Assembly (NCBI GenBank): GCA_937914815.1
Contig: CALDMI010000361.1
Location: 1-16,411 of the forward strand
Direction of reading: 5' to 3'
Source: an uncultured Clostridia bacterium
GTDB taxonomy: Bacteria; Bacillota; Clostridia; Oscillospirales; CAG-272
DNA: 16,411 bases
The translations under genes and the position numbers were made by a program. Below are positions 1-7,800 of this stretch, piece by piece. Position 1 is the first letter of the stretch; each line of letters opens with the position of its first letter. The notes beneath the pieces are model-generated. The model was not told the DNA's origin, searched no databases, and worked only from the letters and a program-made list of their open reading frames with translations.

Positions 1-413
1 CATCCTCCGGAAGAATGGAGATGTACAAGAAGATATCCCTGATAACCTCGGAGGAGGACTACTCGGATGTCCTTGACGAGATGATAGACAGATACGGAGA
101 GCCCCCGCGGGAGACCGCGCGGCTCTGCACTGTCGCACTTATCCGCGCGTACGGAATCAGGAGCGGGATAAGCCGGGTAGAGGCGAGAGCCGAGACGCTG
201 AAGCTCTATGCCGACAAGCCGTCGCTCGAGGGCTTTGCCGCGGTGTCCTCCCGCTTCCCGGGGACGAGACTTATAACGAGCGAGCAGTCGACCTATGCCG
301 CCTACCGCCTGCCGAAGTCGGCGGACGGGCTGAATACGGCGAAAGCAATGCTTGAAATATATGTAAAATACGCCGGGAAAGGCTCCGGCGGCAGAGAGGA
401 GGAAAACAGATGA
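1..413 (+). CDS. mfd: Transcription-repair coupling factor Mfd, C-terminal end (5'-truncated by window)
   Basis: Mfd is a cytoplasmic SF2 translocase that removes RNA polymerase stalled at DNA damage and recruits UvrA. Only the last ~136 residues are present; the frame is open to the left edge (first full codon at 3) and ends with TGA at 411-413. The visible part matches the end of the translocase module and the C-terminal TRCF domain: an 'EMYKKIS' helix, a 'DVLDEMIDRYGEPP' motif that is very characteristic of Mfd, then the alpha/beta domain that masks the UvrA-binding region in the resting enzyme. The ATPase motifs would lie upstream of the window. The stop overlaps the next start by 4 bp (ATGA), so translation is probably coupled. 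An mfd followed by a peptidyl-prolyl isomerase is a common order in Firmicutes. The identification is from the motif and context and is strong. Confidence 0.93.
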   Translation, partial: SSGRMEMYKKISLITSEEDYSDVLDEMIDRYGEPPRETARLCTVALIRAYGIRSGISRVEARAETLKLYADKPSLEGFAAVSSRFPGTRLITSEQSTYAAYRLPKSADGLNTAKAMLEIYVKYAGKGSGGREEENR

Positions 414-1648
414 ATACCGGCAAAAATGATACACGCATAGCCGCATCCGGCAAAAATGACGGTAAAAACGCAAGGAAGATACTTATTATTGTCGTCTCGG
501 TGCTCCTTGCCGCCGTTCTGATATTCCTCGCCGTGTTTCTGACCGTCTCCACCGTTCGTGACTCGCTCTCGGTCGTGCGCTATTCCGGCGTGCGGATAGG
601 GGAGGGGGAGGCTAAATATTTCGCCTCCTATTACAAGTACCGCTACATTACCTCTCTGCGCTCCTCGGGTATAGACGCCTACGACACGGAGGAGTTCTGG
701 GAGAGAAAATCGGAGAGCGGGGAGAGCTACGGCACACTGCTCTCTGCCGGGGCACTTGACTTCATGAAAGAGATCTGCGCCCGTGCGTCTCTCTTTGAGT
801 CGCAGTCGTCGCTTACCTCCGTCGACATAGAGACGATAAACGAAAATGTGCAGAATGTGCTTGATTACCGCGCGGACGGCAGCCGCGATAAATTCAATGA
901 AATGGCGGCGGAGTACGGCTTCGATTACGGCGACCTCGTAAACTGCGCGACGCTTATGTACAAGGCGGCAAAGGTAAAATCCCGCCTCTTCGGCGAGGGG
1001 GGCGCGGCGATGTACGCCCTGCCGGACGCGTGCTCCGAGTTCCTCGCAAACTACTCGCATGTAAGGCTTCTTATTATCAGAACCGAGGACAAGTTCCTCC
1101 TTGACGAGAATGGAAACCGGATAAAGGACGAGGACGGAAACGACGCGACAGCGGCTCTTACCGACTATGAAAAGGCGGAGAGACAGGCGCGGATATCCGA
1201 GATACGCACTCTCATTGATGCATACCGGAATGACGGCGAGATGAAGATGAGCGAGGTGTCGTTCAAAAACTATATAGAGAAGTGGGGAGAGGGAGACAGC
1301 AAGGTGACCGACGGCTATTACTTCCTTGACGGGAGCTCATATACAGGGGAATTCTCGGAGACGCTGCCGGAGATTGTCACCGCCTCATTGAGTCTTTCGG
1401 TCGGTGAGTATGCGGAGGTCTCGCTCCCGTTCGGCATCTGCTTTATCTACCGGGCAGAGCCGGCGGCTGCCGCCTATACAAATCAGGACGCGGGCTGGTG
1501 CTTTGAGGATTTTTACACCCTCGCCGCGGACTACACGCTCTCAAAAATGGTATCCGAGCTCACGCCGGATGTCGTCGTGACCGACCGGATAAAAAATATA
1601 GATTTTGTTAAAATCCCCTATAATTACGAGCTTGTTGTGAGGTACTGA
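410..1648 (+). CDS. Membrane-anchored parvulin-type peptidyl-prolyl isomerase / foldase (PrsA/SurA-like)
   Basis: Probable extracytoplasmic protein-folding factor of 412 aa. A ~22-residue basic cytoplasmic N-terminus is followed by one hydrophobic helix (about residues 24-48) and then a soluble outer part. There is no lipobox, so unlike classical PrsA it is held by a transmembrane helix and not a lipid. Residues ~60-210 are helical and fit the SurA_N-like chaperone arm. Residues ~215-350 have the order of a parvulin domain: a first strand ('HVRLLIIR'), a long charged helix, a 'DGYYFL' segment where parvulins have a Gly-rich turn, and a final 'VSLPFGICFIYRAE' strand equivalent to the usual 'fGyhiIk' strand. 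An acidic Asp/Glu/Asn-rich insertion follows the first strand. The start is fixed by GAGGAGG at 396-402, 7 nt before ATG. It sits directly behind mfd, as in many clostridia. Whether it keeps isomerase activity cannot be judged from sequence alone. Confidence 0.72.
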   Translation: MNTGKNDTRIAASGKNDGKNARKILIIVVSVLLAAVLIFLAVFLTVSTVRDSLSVVRYSGVRIGEGEAKYFASYYKYRYITSLRSSGIDAYDTEEFWERKSESGESYGTLLSAGALDFMKEICARASLFESQSSLTSVDIETINENVQNVLDYRADGSRDKFNEMAAEYGFDYGDLVNCATLMYKAAKVKSRLFGEGGAAMYALPDACSEFLANYSHVRLLIIRTEDKFLLDENGNRIKDEDGNDATAALTDYEKAERQARISEIRTLIDAYRNDGEMKMSEVSFKNYIEKWGEGDSKVTDGYYFLDGSSYTGEFSETLPEIVTASLSLSVGEYAEVSLPFGICFIYRAEPAAAAYTNQDAGWCFEDFYTLAADYTLSKMVSELTPDVVVTDRIKNIDFVKIPYNYELVVRY

Positions 1649-2262
1649 TGACTGTTTTTCTCACCGCGCTTGTTGCCGTCGCGGTCCTGCTGCTTGCAGC
1701 CGTGCCGGGCTATGCGCTGATAAAATCCCGGGCTATCCCCGAGGATTCCATACCCTCTCTTTCAAAAATTCTTATATACATCTGTCAGCCGTGTCTTGTG
1801 GTTTACAGCTTCACGAGCACCGAGTGCACACCGGAGAAGCTCCGGCATGTCGGAATATTCGCCGTCCTCTGCCTGCTTCTTAACCTCTTTATGCTTGGCG
1901 CGGTATATCTCATACTCAGAAGGAAATGCGAGGCGCCGGAATACAGAATAGCGACGGTCGCCTGCGTGTTCGGAAACTGCGCCTTCTTCGGAATACCGAT
2001 AATAGAGGCACTTATCCCCGACCGGGCGGCGGACCTTATAATCTTTACCACCGTATATGCAACTATTATGAACATCCTCGGCTGGACTGTCGGCTCCGCG
2101 ATTATCGCGCGGGACAGAAAATACATGAGCGTAAAGAAGATATTCATAAACCCCGTGGTGTTCGGGCTTATCGTCGCGCTTATTCTGTTTATAGGGAAGA
2201 TACCCGTCAACGCGAGCCTTGACAGCATGATAGCCGCGACGGCGAGAATGGCGACTCCATGA
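1648..2262 (+). CDS. AEC (auxin efflux carrier) family permease, N-terminal fragment of a frameshifted gene
   Basis: N-terminal two thirds of a ten-helix secondary carrier of the AEC/BART type, a family that moves small organic acids such as malate or other carboxylates. The 204 aa hold six hydrophobic helices and the beginning of a seventh. The conserved 'ICQPCLVVYSF' (helix 2) and 'FGNCAFFGIPI' (helix 4) segments are typical of the family, the latter forming the broken-helix substrate site. The start ATG overlaps the foldase stop (TGATG at 1646-1650) with a TGAGG upstream. The frame stops at TGA 2260-2262 right after 'MATP', where intact members continue with 'L-S/A-M' in helix 7. The remainder follows in another frame from 2259. 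I read this as one gene broken by a small deletion or a sequence error. The substrate is unknown. Confidence 0.75.
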   Translation: MTVFLTALVAVAVLLLAAVPGYALIKSRAIPEDSIPSLSKILIYICQPCLVVYSFTSTECTPEKLRHVGIFAVLCLLLNLFMLGAVYLILRRKCEAPEYRIATVACVFGNCAFFGIPIIEALIPDRAADLIIFTTVYATIMNILGWTVGSAIIARDRKYMSVKKIFINPVVFGLIVALILFIGKIPVNASLDSMIAATARMATP

Positions 2263-2579
2263 TGATAATGGGAATGAGACTCGCCACCGTGAATATAAAG
2301 AAGGTTCTTACAAACCCGCGCATGTATATGTCGATATTCGTAAAGCAGATAATAATGCCCCTGACAGCCTTTCTCGCGATTTATTTTCTGCCGGTCGACG
2401 CGGATATAAAGCGGGTGTTCTTCATAACCTGCGCGTGCCCTGTCGCGTCGGTGGTCCTCAACTATTCCGAGCTTGTCGGAGCGGGGCAGGATGACGCCGC
2501 CGCAACCGTCCTCTGCGGTACGGCGATGAGCGTCCTGACGCTACCGCTTATGATGCTTCTTTACCCGCTGATTGTGTAG
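2259..2579 (+). CDS. AEC family permease, C-terminal fragment (frame +1 relative to the N-terminal part)
   Basis: 106 aa that continue the AEC permease: the second half of helix 7 ('MMIMGMRLA', the usual 'xxxxGxxLA' end), then three more helices including 'KQIIMPLTAFLAIYFL' and a 'CPVASVVLNYSELV' segment that is the counterpart of the helix 9 motif in this family. The ATG at 2259 overlaps the TGA of the upstream fragment (ATGA), which would permit re-initiation, but there is no Shine-Dalgarno before it. A four-helix C-terminal part alone is not known to transport. The simplest reading is that this is the tail of a single disrupted gene. If the frames were joined the protein would be about 310 aa, the usual AEC length. 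Confidence 0.7.
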   Translation: MMIMGMRLATVNIKKVLTNPRMYMSIFVKQIIMPLTAFLAIYFLPVDADIKRVFFITCACPVASVVLNYSELVGAGQDDAAATVLCGTAMSVLTLPLMMLLYPLIV

Positions 2580-2696
2580 TGCAAATAAATCACAGCGACA
2601 CGCAGCGGCAAGAAACAAAACGCCGGAAAAATGATACACGGGGCGGCACATCGCGCACCTAATTAAAGAAAAAAACACTTTTAGGGAGCTTAAAAT

Positions 2697-2999
2697 ATGA
2701 GCGACACAAACGATAAGAAAACTCTTGACGACGCGCGGGAGGAGATAAACAGAGTAGACCGCGAGATGGCACAGCTGTTCCTCCGGAGAATGAGGGCTGT
2801 CGCCCTTGTCGCAGAGTATAAGCGCGGGGCGGGTATGGCAGTATATGACCCGGAGCGCGAGCGGCAGATTATAGAGCGGAATTCGGCGACGCTCCCGGAG
2901 GACATGAGGGAGTATTACGCCACCTATCAGAGCGGGGTGATGAGCGTCTCCCGCATGTATCAGAAAAGACTGCTGTCGGACGAAAAGACCGATAAATGA
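2697..2999 (+). CDS. Chorismate mutase, monofunctional AroQ class
   Basis: Converts chorismate to prephenate, the entry step to phenylalanine and tyrosine, in the cytoplasm. The 100-aa all-helical protein has the full length of the AroQ fold and no fused prephenate dehydratase, dehydrogenase or DAHP synthase domain. Residues that line up with the E. coli active site are visible: Arg14 (helix 1, 'AREEI'), Arg31, Lys42 ('EYKRG'), Arg54-Glu55 in 'DPERER', and Ser85/Gln89 near the C-terminus ('SRMYQ', the S-x-x-x-Q spacing). The complete set suggests an active enzyme. AGGGAG at 2683-2688 lies 8 nt before the ATG. The 117 bp before it and 63 bp after it separate it from its neighbours, neither of which is an aromatic amino acid gene, so it may be co-transcribed with the sugar kinase only by position. 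Confidence 0.9.
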   Translation: MSDTNDKKTLDDAREEINRVDREMAQLFLRRMRAVALVAEYKRGAGMAVYDPERERQIIERNSATLPEDMREYYATYQSGVMSVSRMYQKRLLSDEKTDK

Positions 3000-3062
3000 G
3001 GCAAAATGCAAATAAAACATTGCAAATAAGAGCATTTACAAGCAAAAACGGAGGTTCAACTT

Positions 3063-4097
3063 ATGAACATGAGCACCGAAAAAAAGGAATTTGACGTTCT
3101 CTCGCTCGGAGAGATACTCCTGCGCCTCTCCCCGCCGAACGACGAGAGACTTGTGCGGGGGGATGTGCTCCGCAAGCAGACGGGCGGCGCGGAGCTGAAC
3201 GTCGCGTCCGGCATTGCCATGCTCGGTCTGCGGACCGGGATTATCTCGAAGATACCGGATAATGACATCGGGTATTTCGTGAAGAATTACATACGCTTCT
3301 GCGGGGTCAGCGACGATTATCTCATATATGACAAATCTCCGGACACCCGCCTCGGAATCTACTATTACGAGAACGGAGCCTCGCCAAGAAAGCCCGCGAT
3401 AATCTACGACAGGAAAAATTCCTCTATACATTCCCTGAACATTCAGGACCTGCCGGAGGATATATACGGAAAGACAAGGTGCTTCAACACCTCCGGCATT
3501 ACTCTTGCCCTCGGCAGCGAGGTGCGCGAGTGCGCGATACGGATGATCCGCCGCTTCAAGGAGGCAGGCGCGCTCATATCCTTTGACGTAAACTTCCGCG
3601 CCAATCTCTGGAGCGGGCAGGAGGCGAGGGAATGCATAGAGCGGATACTCCCATATGTCGATATATTCTTCTGCTCGGAGGACACCGCGCGCTTAACCTT
3701 CGGAAAGACCGGTACGGCACGCGAGATGATGAAGAGCTTTACCGAGGAGTACCCGATATCGATAGTCGCATCGACACAGCGCATAGTCCACAGTCCGAAG
3801 CGGCACACCTTCGGCTCGGTAATCTACGACGCCCGCGAGGATAAGTTCTACGAGGAAGAGCCCTACCGCGATATAGAGGTTGTCGACAGGATAGGGAGCG
3901 GAGATGCGTATATCTCCGGCGTTCTCTACGGGCTCCTTGCCCATAACGGCGACTGCCGCCGCGCGCTCGAATACGGAAATGCGTACAGCTCGATGAAGAA
4001 TACCATTCCCGGCGACCTCCCGTCCTGCAACCTCGAGGAGACCGACAGAGTGATAAAACAGCATAAATCCTCAGACGGGCTTGAGATGATAAGATAA
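3063..4097 (+). CDS. kdgK: PfkB-family sugar kinase, probable 2-keto-3-deoxygluconate kinase
   Basis: Cytoplasmic ribokinase/PfkB-fold kinase of 344 aa. The N-terminal signature with the Gly-Gly pair is at residues 41-50 ('GGAELNVASG'), and the C-terminal ATP/anion-hole signature 'DRIGSGDA' at 275-282 places the catalytic base at Asp281. Features of the KDG kinase branch are 'FDVNFRANLWS' (174-184) and the 'TIPGDLP' segment near the end (314-320). The expected reaction is ATP + 2-dehydro-3-deoxygluconate to KDPG, feeding the Entner-Doudoroff aldolase from uronate or pectin breakdown. No aldolase, uronate isomerase or regulator is in the window, so the exact substrate is not confirmed; fructokinase or another PfkB sugar kinase is the alternative. 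GGAGG at 3050-3054 is 8 nt before ATG. A second in-frame ATG (residue 3) is possible but too close to the site. Confidence 0.8.
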   Translation: MNMSTEKKEFDVLSLGEILLRLSPPNDERLVRGDVLRKQTGGAELNVASGIAMLGLRTGIISKIPDNDIGYFVKNYIRFCGVSDDYLIYDKSPDTRLGIYYYENGASPRKPAIIYDRKNSSIHSLNIQDLPEDIYGKTRCFNTSGITLALGSEVRECAIRMIRRFKEAGALISFDVNFRANLWSGQEARECIERILPYVDIFFCSEDTARLTFGKTGTAREMMKSFTEEYPISIVASTQRIVHSPKRHTFGSVIYDAREDKFYEEEPYRDIEVVDRIGSGDAYISGVLYGLLAHNGDCRRALEYGNAYSSMKNTIPGDLPSCNLEETDRVIKQHKSSDGLEMIR

Positions 4098-4425
4098 AGC
4101 TTACAATCGGCACATTCCCGGATGGTCGCCCGGGTGCCGCCCGGGTTCGCGCGGCTCGCCGCACAGACCTGCGATTATGGCTTTCAGCCGGTTCTGCCCG
4201 GCGGAAAATCATGGCATAAAACCCTTTTTACACGGAATAGTGACGGCGGTGTTCTGTTTACCGGAGTGTAGCGGAGCCCGCCGCCATCTGTTTTTCTTCG
4301 CGCCGGAGAGGGCATATTTTCCGGTGCGGCGGGGCGATGCCTGCGCCGCCCGGCGCGCCGCTTTGGGAAGTTTTCTACTTATTGATATATCGTGCGCGCG
4401 CCGCGGGCACGCGTAAGTTTTTTAT
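4098..4425 (+). other. GC-rich non-coding stretch with several hairpins
   Basis: No convincing gene is present in these ~330 bases. An open frame at 4177-4416 lacks a ribosome binding site and has no recognisable protein features. Inverted repeats are visible: CCCGGG twice around 4128-4145, a 9-bp stem (one G-U) pairing 4299-4307 with 4320-4328, and GGCGG/CCGCC pairs around 4242-4285 and 4328-4360. The stretch ends in a hairpin followed by T6 at 4391-4423. It could be a structured 3' untranslated region of the kinase mRNA, an independent small RNA, or decayed sequence. No known RNA family was recognised. Confidence 0.35.
4391..4423 (+). terminator. Possible intrinsic terminator
   Basis: CGTGC at 4391-4395 can pair with GCACG at 4407-4411 around an 11-nt very GC-rich loop, and T6 follows at 4418-4423. 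The stem is only 5 bp and the T-run starts 6 nt after it, so this is a weak candidate. It would end transcription from the kinase gene side before the promoter of the giant gene. Confidence 0.35.
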
Positions 4426-4529
4426 AGGCAGCCGTCACTTTGACGCGACATAGTGCGAGACCGCATGAAAGAATGCATAGTTTTTGAAAACATGCAGAAA
4501 GTCTATCAGATGTGACATTATACACATTT

Positions 4530-4549
4530 ATGTAATAGAAATATTACAT
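4530..4549. promoter_or_regulatory. Perfect inverted repeat, possible operator
   Basis: ATGTAAT, 6-nt spacer, ATTACAT: a perfect 7-bp arm palindrome in AT-rich DNA about 100 bp upstream of the -35 box of the giant gene. The size and symmetry suit a dimeric regulator, but AT-rich DNA gives such palindromes by chance. No cognate regulator gene is in the window. Confidence 0.3.
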
Positions 4550-4651
4550 CTATACCGCTTTATGGCAACTGCGGATTATACTGTTATACGCATAGTGTCT
4601 GAATATGAATTATCGGCGATGAAATCTTGCAAAATATGTTGAATGTGACAA

Positions 4652-4680
4652 TTGACTTTAAGTGCGAAAATCTTTATAAT
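4652..4680 (+). promoter_or_regulatory. Sigma-A type promoter of the giant lipoprotein gene
   Basis: TTGACT (-35, 4652-4657), 17-bp spacer, perfect TATAAT (-10, 4675-4680). This is one mismatch from consensus with ideal spacing and lies in an AT-rich stretch, so strong constitutive housekeeping transcription is likely. The start site should be near 4687, giving a leader of about 117 nt before the ATG at 4804. Confidence 0.8.
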
Positions 4681-4686
4681 ACTTAT

Positions 4687-4803
4687 ATTAAATGGAGCGG
4701 CAGACTTTTTGCCGGCGATAATCCCATCTGACCTTGCAATTTTTTTGTCCCTGTTCCATCTTTTTAACCCTGCGCTTCGGCGCGAAATTCGGAGGAAATA
4801 ACT
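4687..4803 (+). promoter_or_regulatory. Structured 5' leader of the giant gene
   Basis: The predicted leader contains a 5-bp hairpin (CGGCA 4698-4702 with TGCCG 4710-4714), a T7 run at 4740-4746, and a GCGC-TTCG-GCGC hairpin at 4772-4783 with the extra-stable cUUCGg loop. The second hairpin ends 7 nt before GGAGG (4791-4795), which is 8 nt before ATG 4804. The hairpins may protect the long mRNA or tune ribosome access. No riboswitch class was recognised. Confidence 0.5.
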
Positions 4804-7800
4804 ATGAAAACGAAATCACTTAGGTTTCTCGTCGTCCTCCTCGTCCTTTTCTGTGTGCTGGCTACTGTCCTCACATCCTGCAAGGACGACAAAAAGGACG
4901 AGCTCCCCGATGCGGGAGCGGAGGCGGGCGTATACTGGTTTATGCCCGACACCGGAGACGAATACCTTCTGACCCTCGGGGGGAAGAGCGCATACTCTCT
5001 TATGCTTGACGGCAAGACGGAGAGCGGAAGCTACACCCTCGACGAAGACAAGCTCACGCTCACCTATGGTGAGAACACGCGCTCCGCAACCTATGGCGGA
5101 AACGAGATTGTTCTTGACATTGACGGCGCGAAGGTTCGTTTTCAGAAGCGAATTACATATACCGTCTCCTTTGACTCCCTCGGCGGAAGCTCCGTCGCGG
5201 ATATGAAGGTGACGAACGGAAAGACCCTCGCAAAGCCTGCCGACCCCGCCCGTGACGGGTATGTGTTCCTCGGCTGGTACAGCGACGCGGAGTACAAGGT
5301 GCCGTTCCTCTTTGACGCGACACCGGTTACGTCCGACCTGACCCTGCGTGCGCGCTGGGCGGCTCTCTCCGCGGACAATCACGAATACAGAATAGACTTT
5401 GAGCTCGGCTACGGCGCGGCAAACCCGTCTGCGACCTATACCGTCGGCGGCAAGCTCTGGAACGCGCCTGTTCCCACCCGCGACGGCTATAAGTTCGTCG
5501 GCTGGTGGATATCCTCCCGCAACGAGGCAGGGAAGCTCACCTACAGATTTACCGAGGGCACCGAGACCTCCGGCACCGTGTTCAATGCCGACACGACCCT
5601 CTTTGCGGTATGGCAGCCTGCCTCCGCGACCTGCGATGCCCCCGCTCTCAGCGTAATTGACGGCGTCGCAAGCTGGGATAAGGTCAATGCCGCGGCATAC
5701 CTTGTCACCGTGACCGCTCCCGACGGGACGGTTATTGTCGACGCACAGCGCACGACCACGACAAACTTCAAGCTCACTCTTACCGACGCCGGTGACTACA
5801 CCGTCGAGGTAACGGCTGTCGACGCGGGCGGAAACGCTCTTGCCGACACCGCAGTCAGAACATATACACATCGCGGTCTTGACCGCGTTGGCGGCTTTAC
5901 CGTAATCGACCCGTCCGTGCTCACATTCAGAGGTGTTACCGGTGCGACGAAGTATTACATCACCGTCGAGTGCGGAAACTCTCTCCATGTTCATGAGATG
6001 TTCGACAACGGCAGCGCGCTCTACTTCAACTTCGCAAACTGCGAGATGAAGAAGGGCGGAATAGTCTTCACCGTCACCGCGACGGCGGACGGCTATGCCT
6101 CCTCCACGGCTAAGTTCACATATGAGAGAAATCTCGGCGCCGTCACCGGTCTTACGGCCTCGGGCGACAGCCTCACGTGGAACACCGTAGACGGCGCGAC
6201 AATGTACTTTGTCACCGTAGACGGAAAGACCTATACGGTTCTCGGAACCTCACACTCCCTCTCGGCTCTCGCCGACGGAGAGCACGTATTCTCGGTTGTC
6301 GCAGCGGCGCACGGATATAATTCCTCTGCGGCGGCAGATCTCACGCTTACAAAGAAGACTCCGGCTCTCCCGGAGAACATCCGCCTCGTCGGAACCCGCC
6401 TCGAATGGGACGAGATCCCCGGCGCGACCTCCTATGAGCTGAAGCTCGGCGATACCACACTCACGGTAGAGGAGGGCGAGACCTCCGTCGACCTTGCCGG
6501 AGCCGCTGAATTTACCGAGGGCGCGGAATACGCCCTGACCTTCAAGGTGAACGGCGCGGCGGGCTCTGCCGAAAAGGTGTTCACCCTCCGCTACAACGCG
6601 CTCTCTTCTCTCGGCTATGCCGCGGGCAGACTGACATGGAACAATGTAATAGGCGCTGCGTACTACGAGGTTACGATGAACGGCGAGATACTCAACACCG
6701 TCGCCGGCAATGCATACCTTGATATAACCACATTTACAAAGTCCGGCGAGAACACTCTTGCCGTCCGTTTCTTCAACGGCGATTACTTCTCCGAGTGGAC
6801 GGAGATCTCCGTCACCGCACACAGGGTCGTCCTTGACGGCAGAGGCGGTAACTACACAGAGACGCTTTACAAGGCTGTCGGCGACCCGATAGACCTTCCC
6901 GCACTTACAAGGCTCGGCTACGACTTCTCCGCATGGTACAATCTCCCCGGCGGCGCCGAGGCTAACGGAAGAAAGTATTCCGACACTTACTACGTAGAGT
7001 CGGGTGAGACCGTCCTCTACGCTTACTACACTCCGAAAGAGTACAGAATAATTTACAGCAACGACGGCAACACCGACAAGACCGGAACCGTCCGCTACGG
7101 CAGAGATTATAAGCTCGACGTGCCCGAGGCTCCCTCGGCTACCATGGCGTTCGGCGGCTGGTATTCGGCTCCGTACGGCTCGGGTATCGCTTACACCGAC
7201 GCATACGGAAACTCGCTTTCTCCCTGGACCTACACGGACGACGATATCACCGTATACGCGTTCTGGGTTGATATGACCCTCCGCTATGACAGGACGGCAA
7301 ACGGCTACGCGGTCTCCGCAGGCTCGAGAATAAGCCTTGTCTCCTCCGTAACCATACCCGCAGAGTTAAACGGACTTCCTGTTACCGAGATAGTGAGCGG
7401 CGCATTCGGCGACTGCACGACCCTTGTTGAAATAAGACTTCCCGACACTCTCACGAGAGTTGCTGAAACCGCGTTCTCCGGCTGTACGAACCTCCGCGCC
7501 ATCACCGTTTATGAGAGCGGCGAGGAGAAGTCCCCGAGATATTCCTCGGCTGACGGCGTCCTCTTCGACAGCGGAGCGAGCGACGACCGCCATGCTCCCC
7601 GCCCGGTGCTCATGCCCGTGGCAAAGACCGGAGCATATACCGTTCCGGACGGCGTGGATATGATACCGCGCTCGGCATTCGCGGGCTCAAAGCTCTCGAA
7701 GATAGTAATCCCGACGAGCGTTCGCGAGATAGGCACAGAGGCGTTCGCAAATTGCACGCTCCTCACCTCCGTCGTATTTGAAAACGCTGGGCTTGTGTCC

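Noticed and set aside
2250..2265. Programmed ribosomal frameshift in the permease gene
   Set aside because: No slippery heptamer, and joining the frames directly would still lack the two residues normally present, so a deletion or sequence error fits better.
422..2640. Shared 14-mer AAAAATGATACACG at 422-435 and 2627-2640
   Set aside because: One 14-base match between two places in 16 kb is close to chance expectation, and the contexts (coding versus intergenic) are unrelated.
4177..4416. Short open frame of 79 codons in the intergenic region
   Set aside because: No Shine-Dalgarno before its ATG, Arg/Ala/Phe-rich composition unlike neighbours and no recognisable motif.
4816..5994. Antisense open frame of ~392 codons at the 5' end of the giant gene
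   Set aside because: A shadow of strong GC-biased codon use; the sense frame has a signal peptide, recognisable domains and a promoter.
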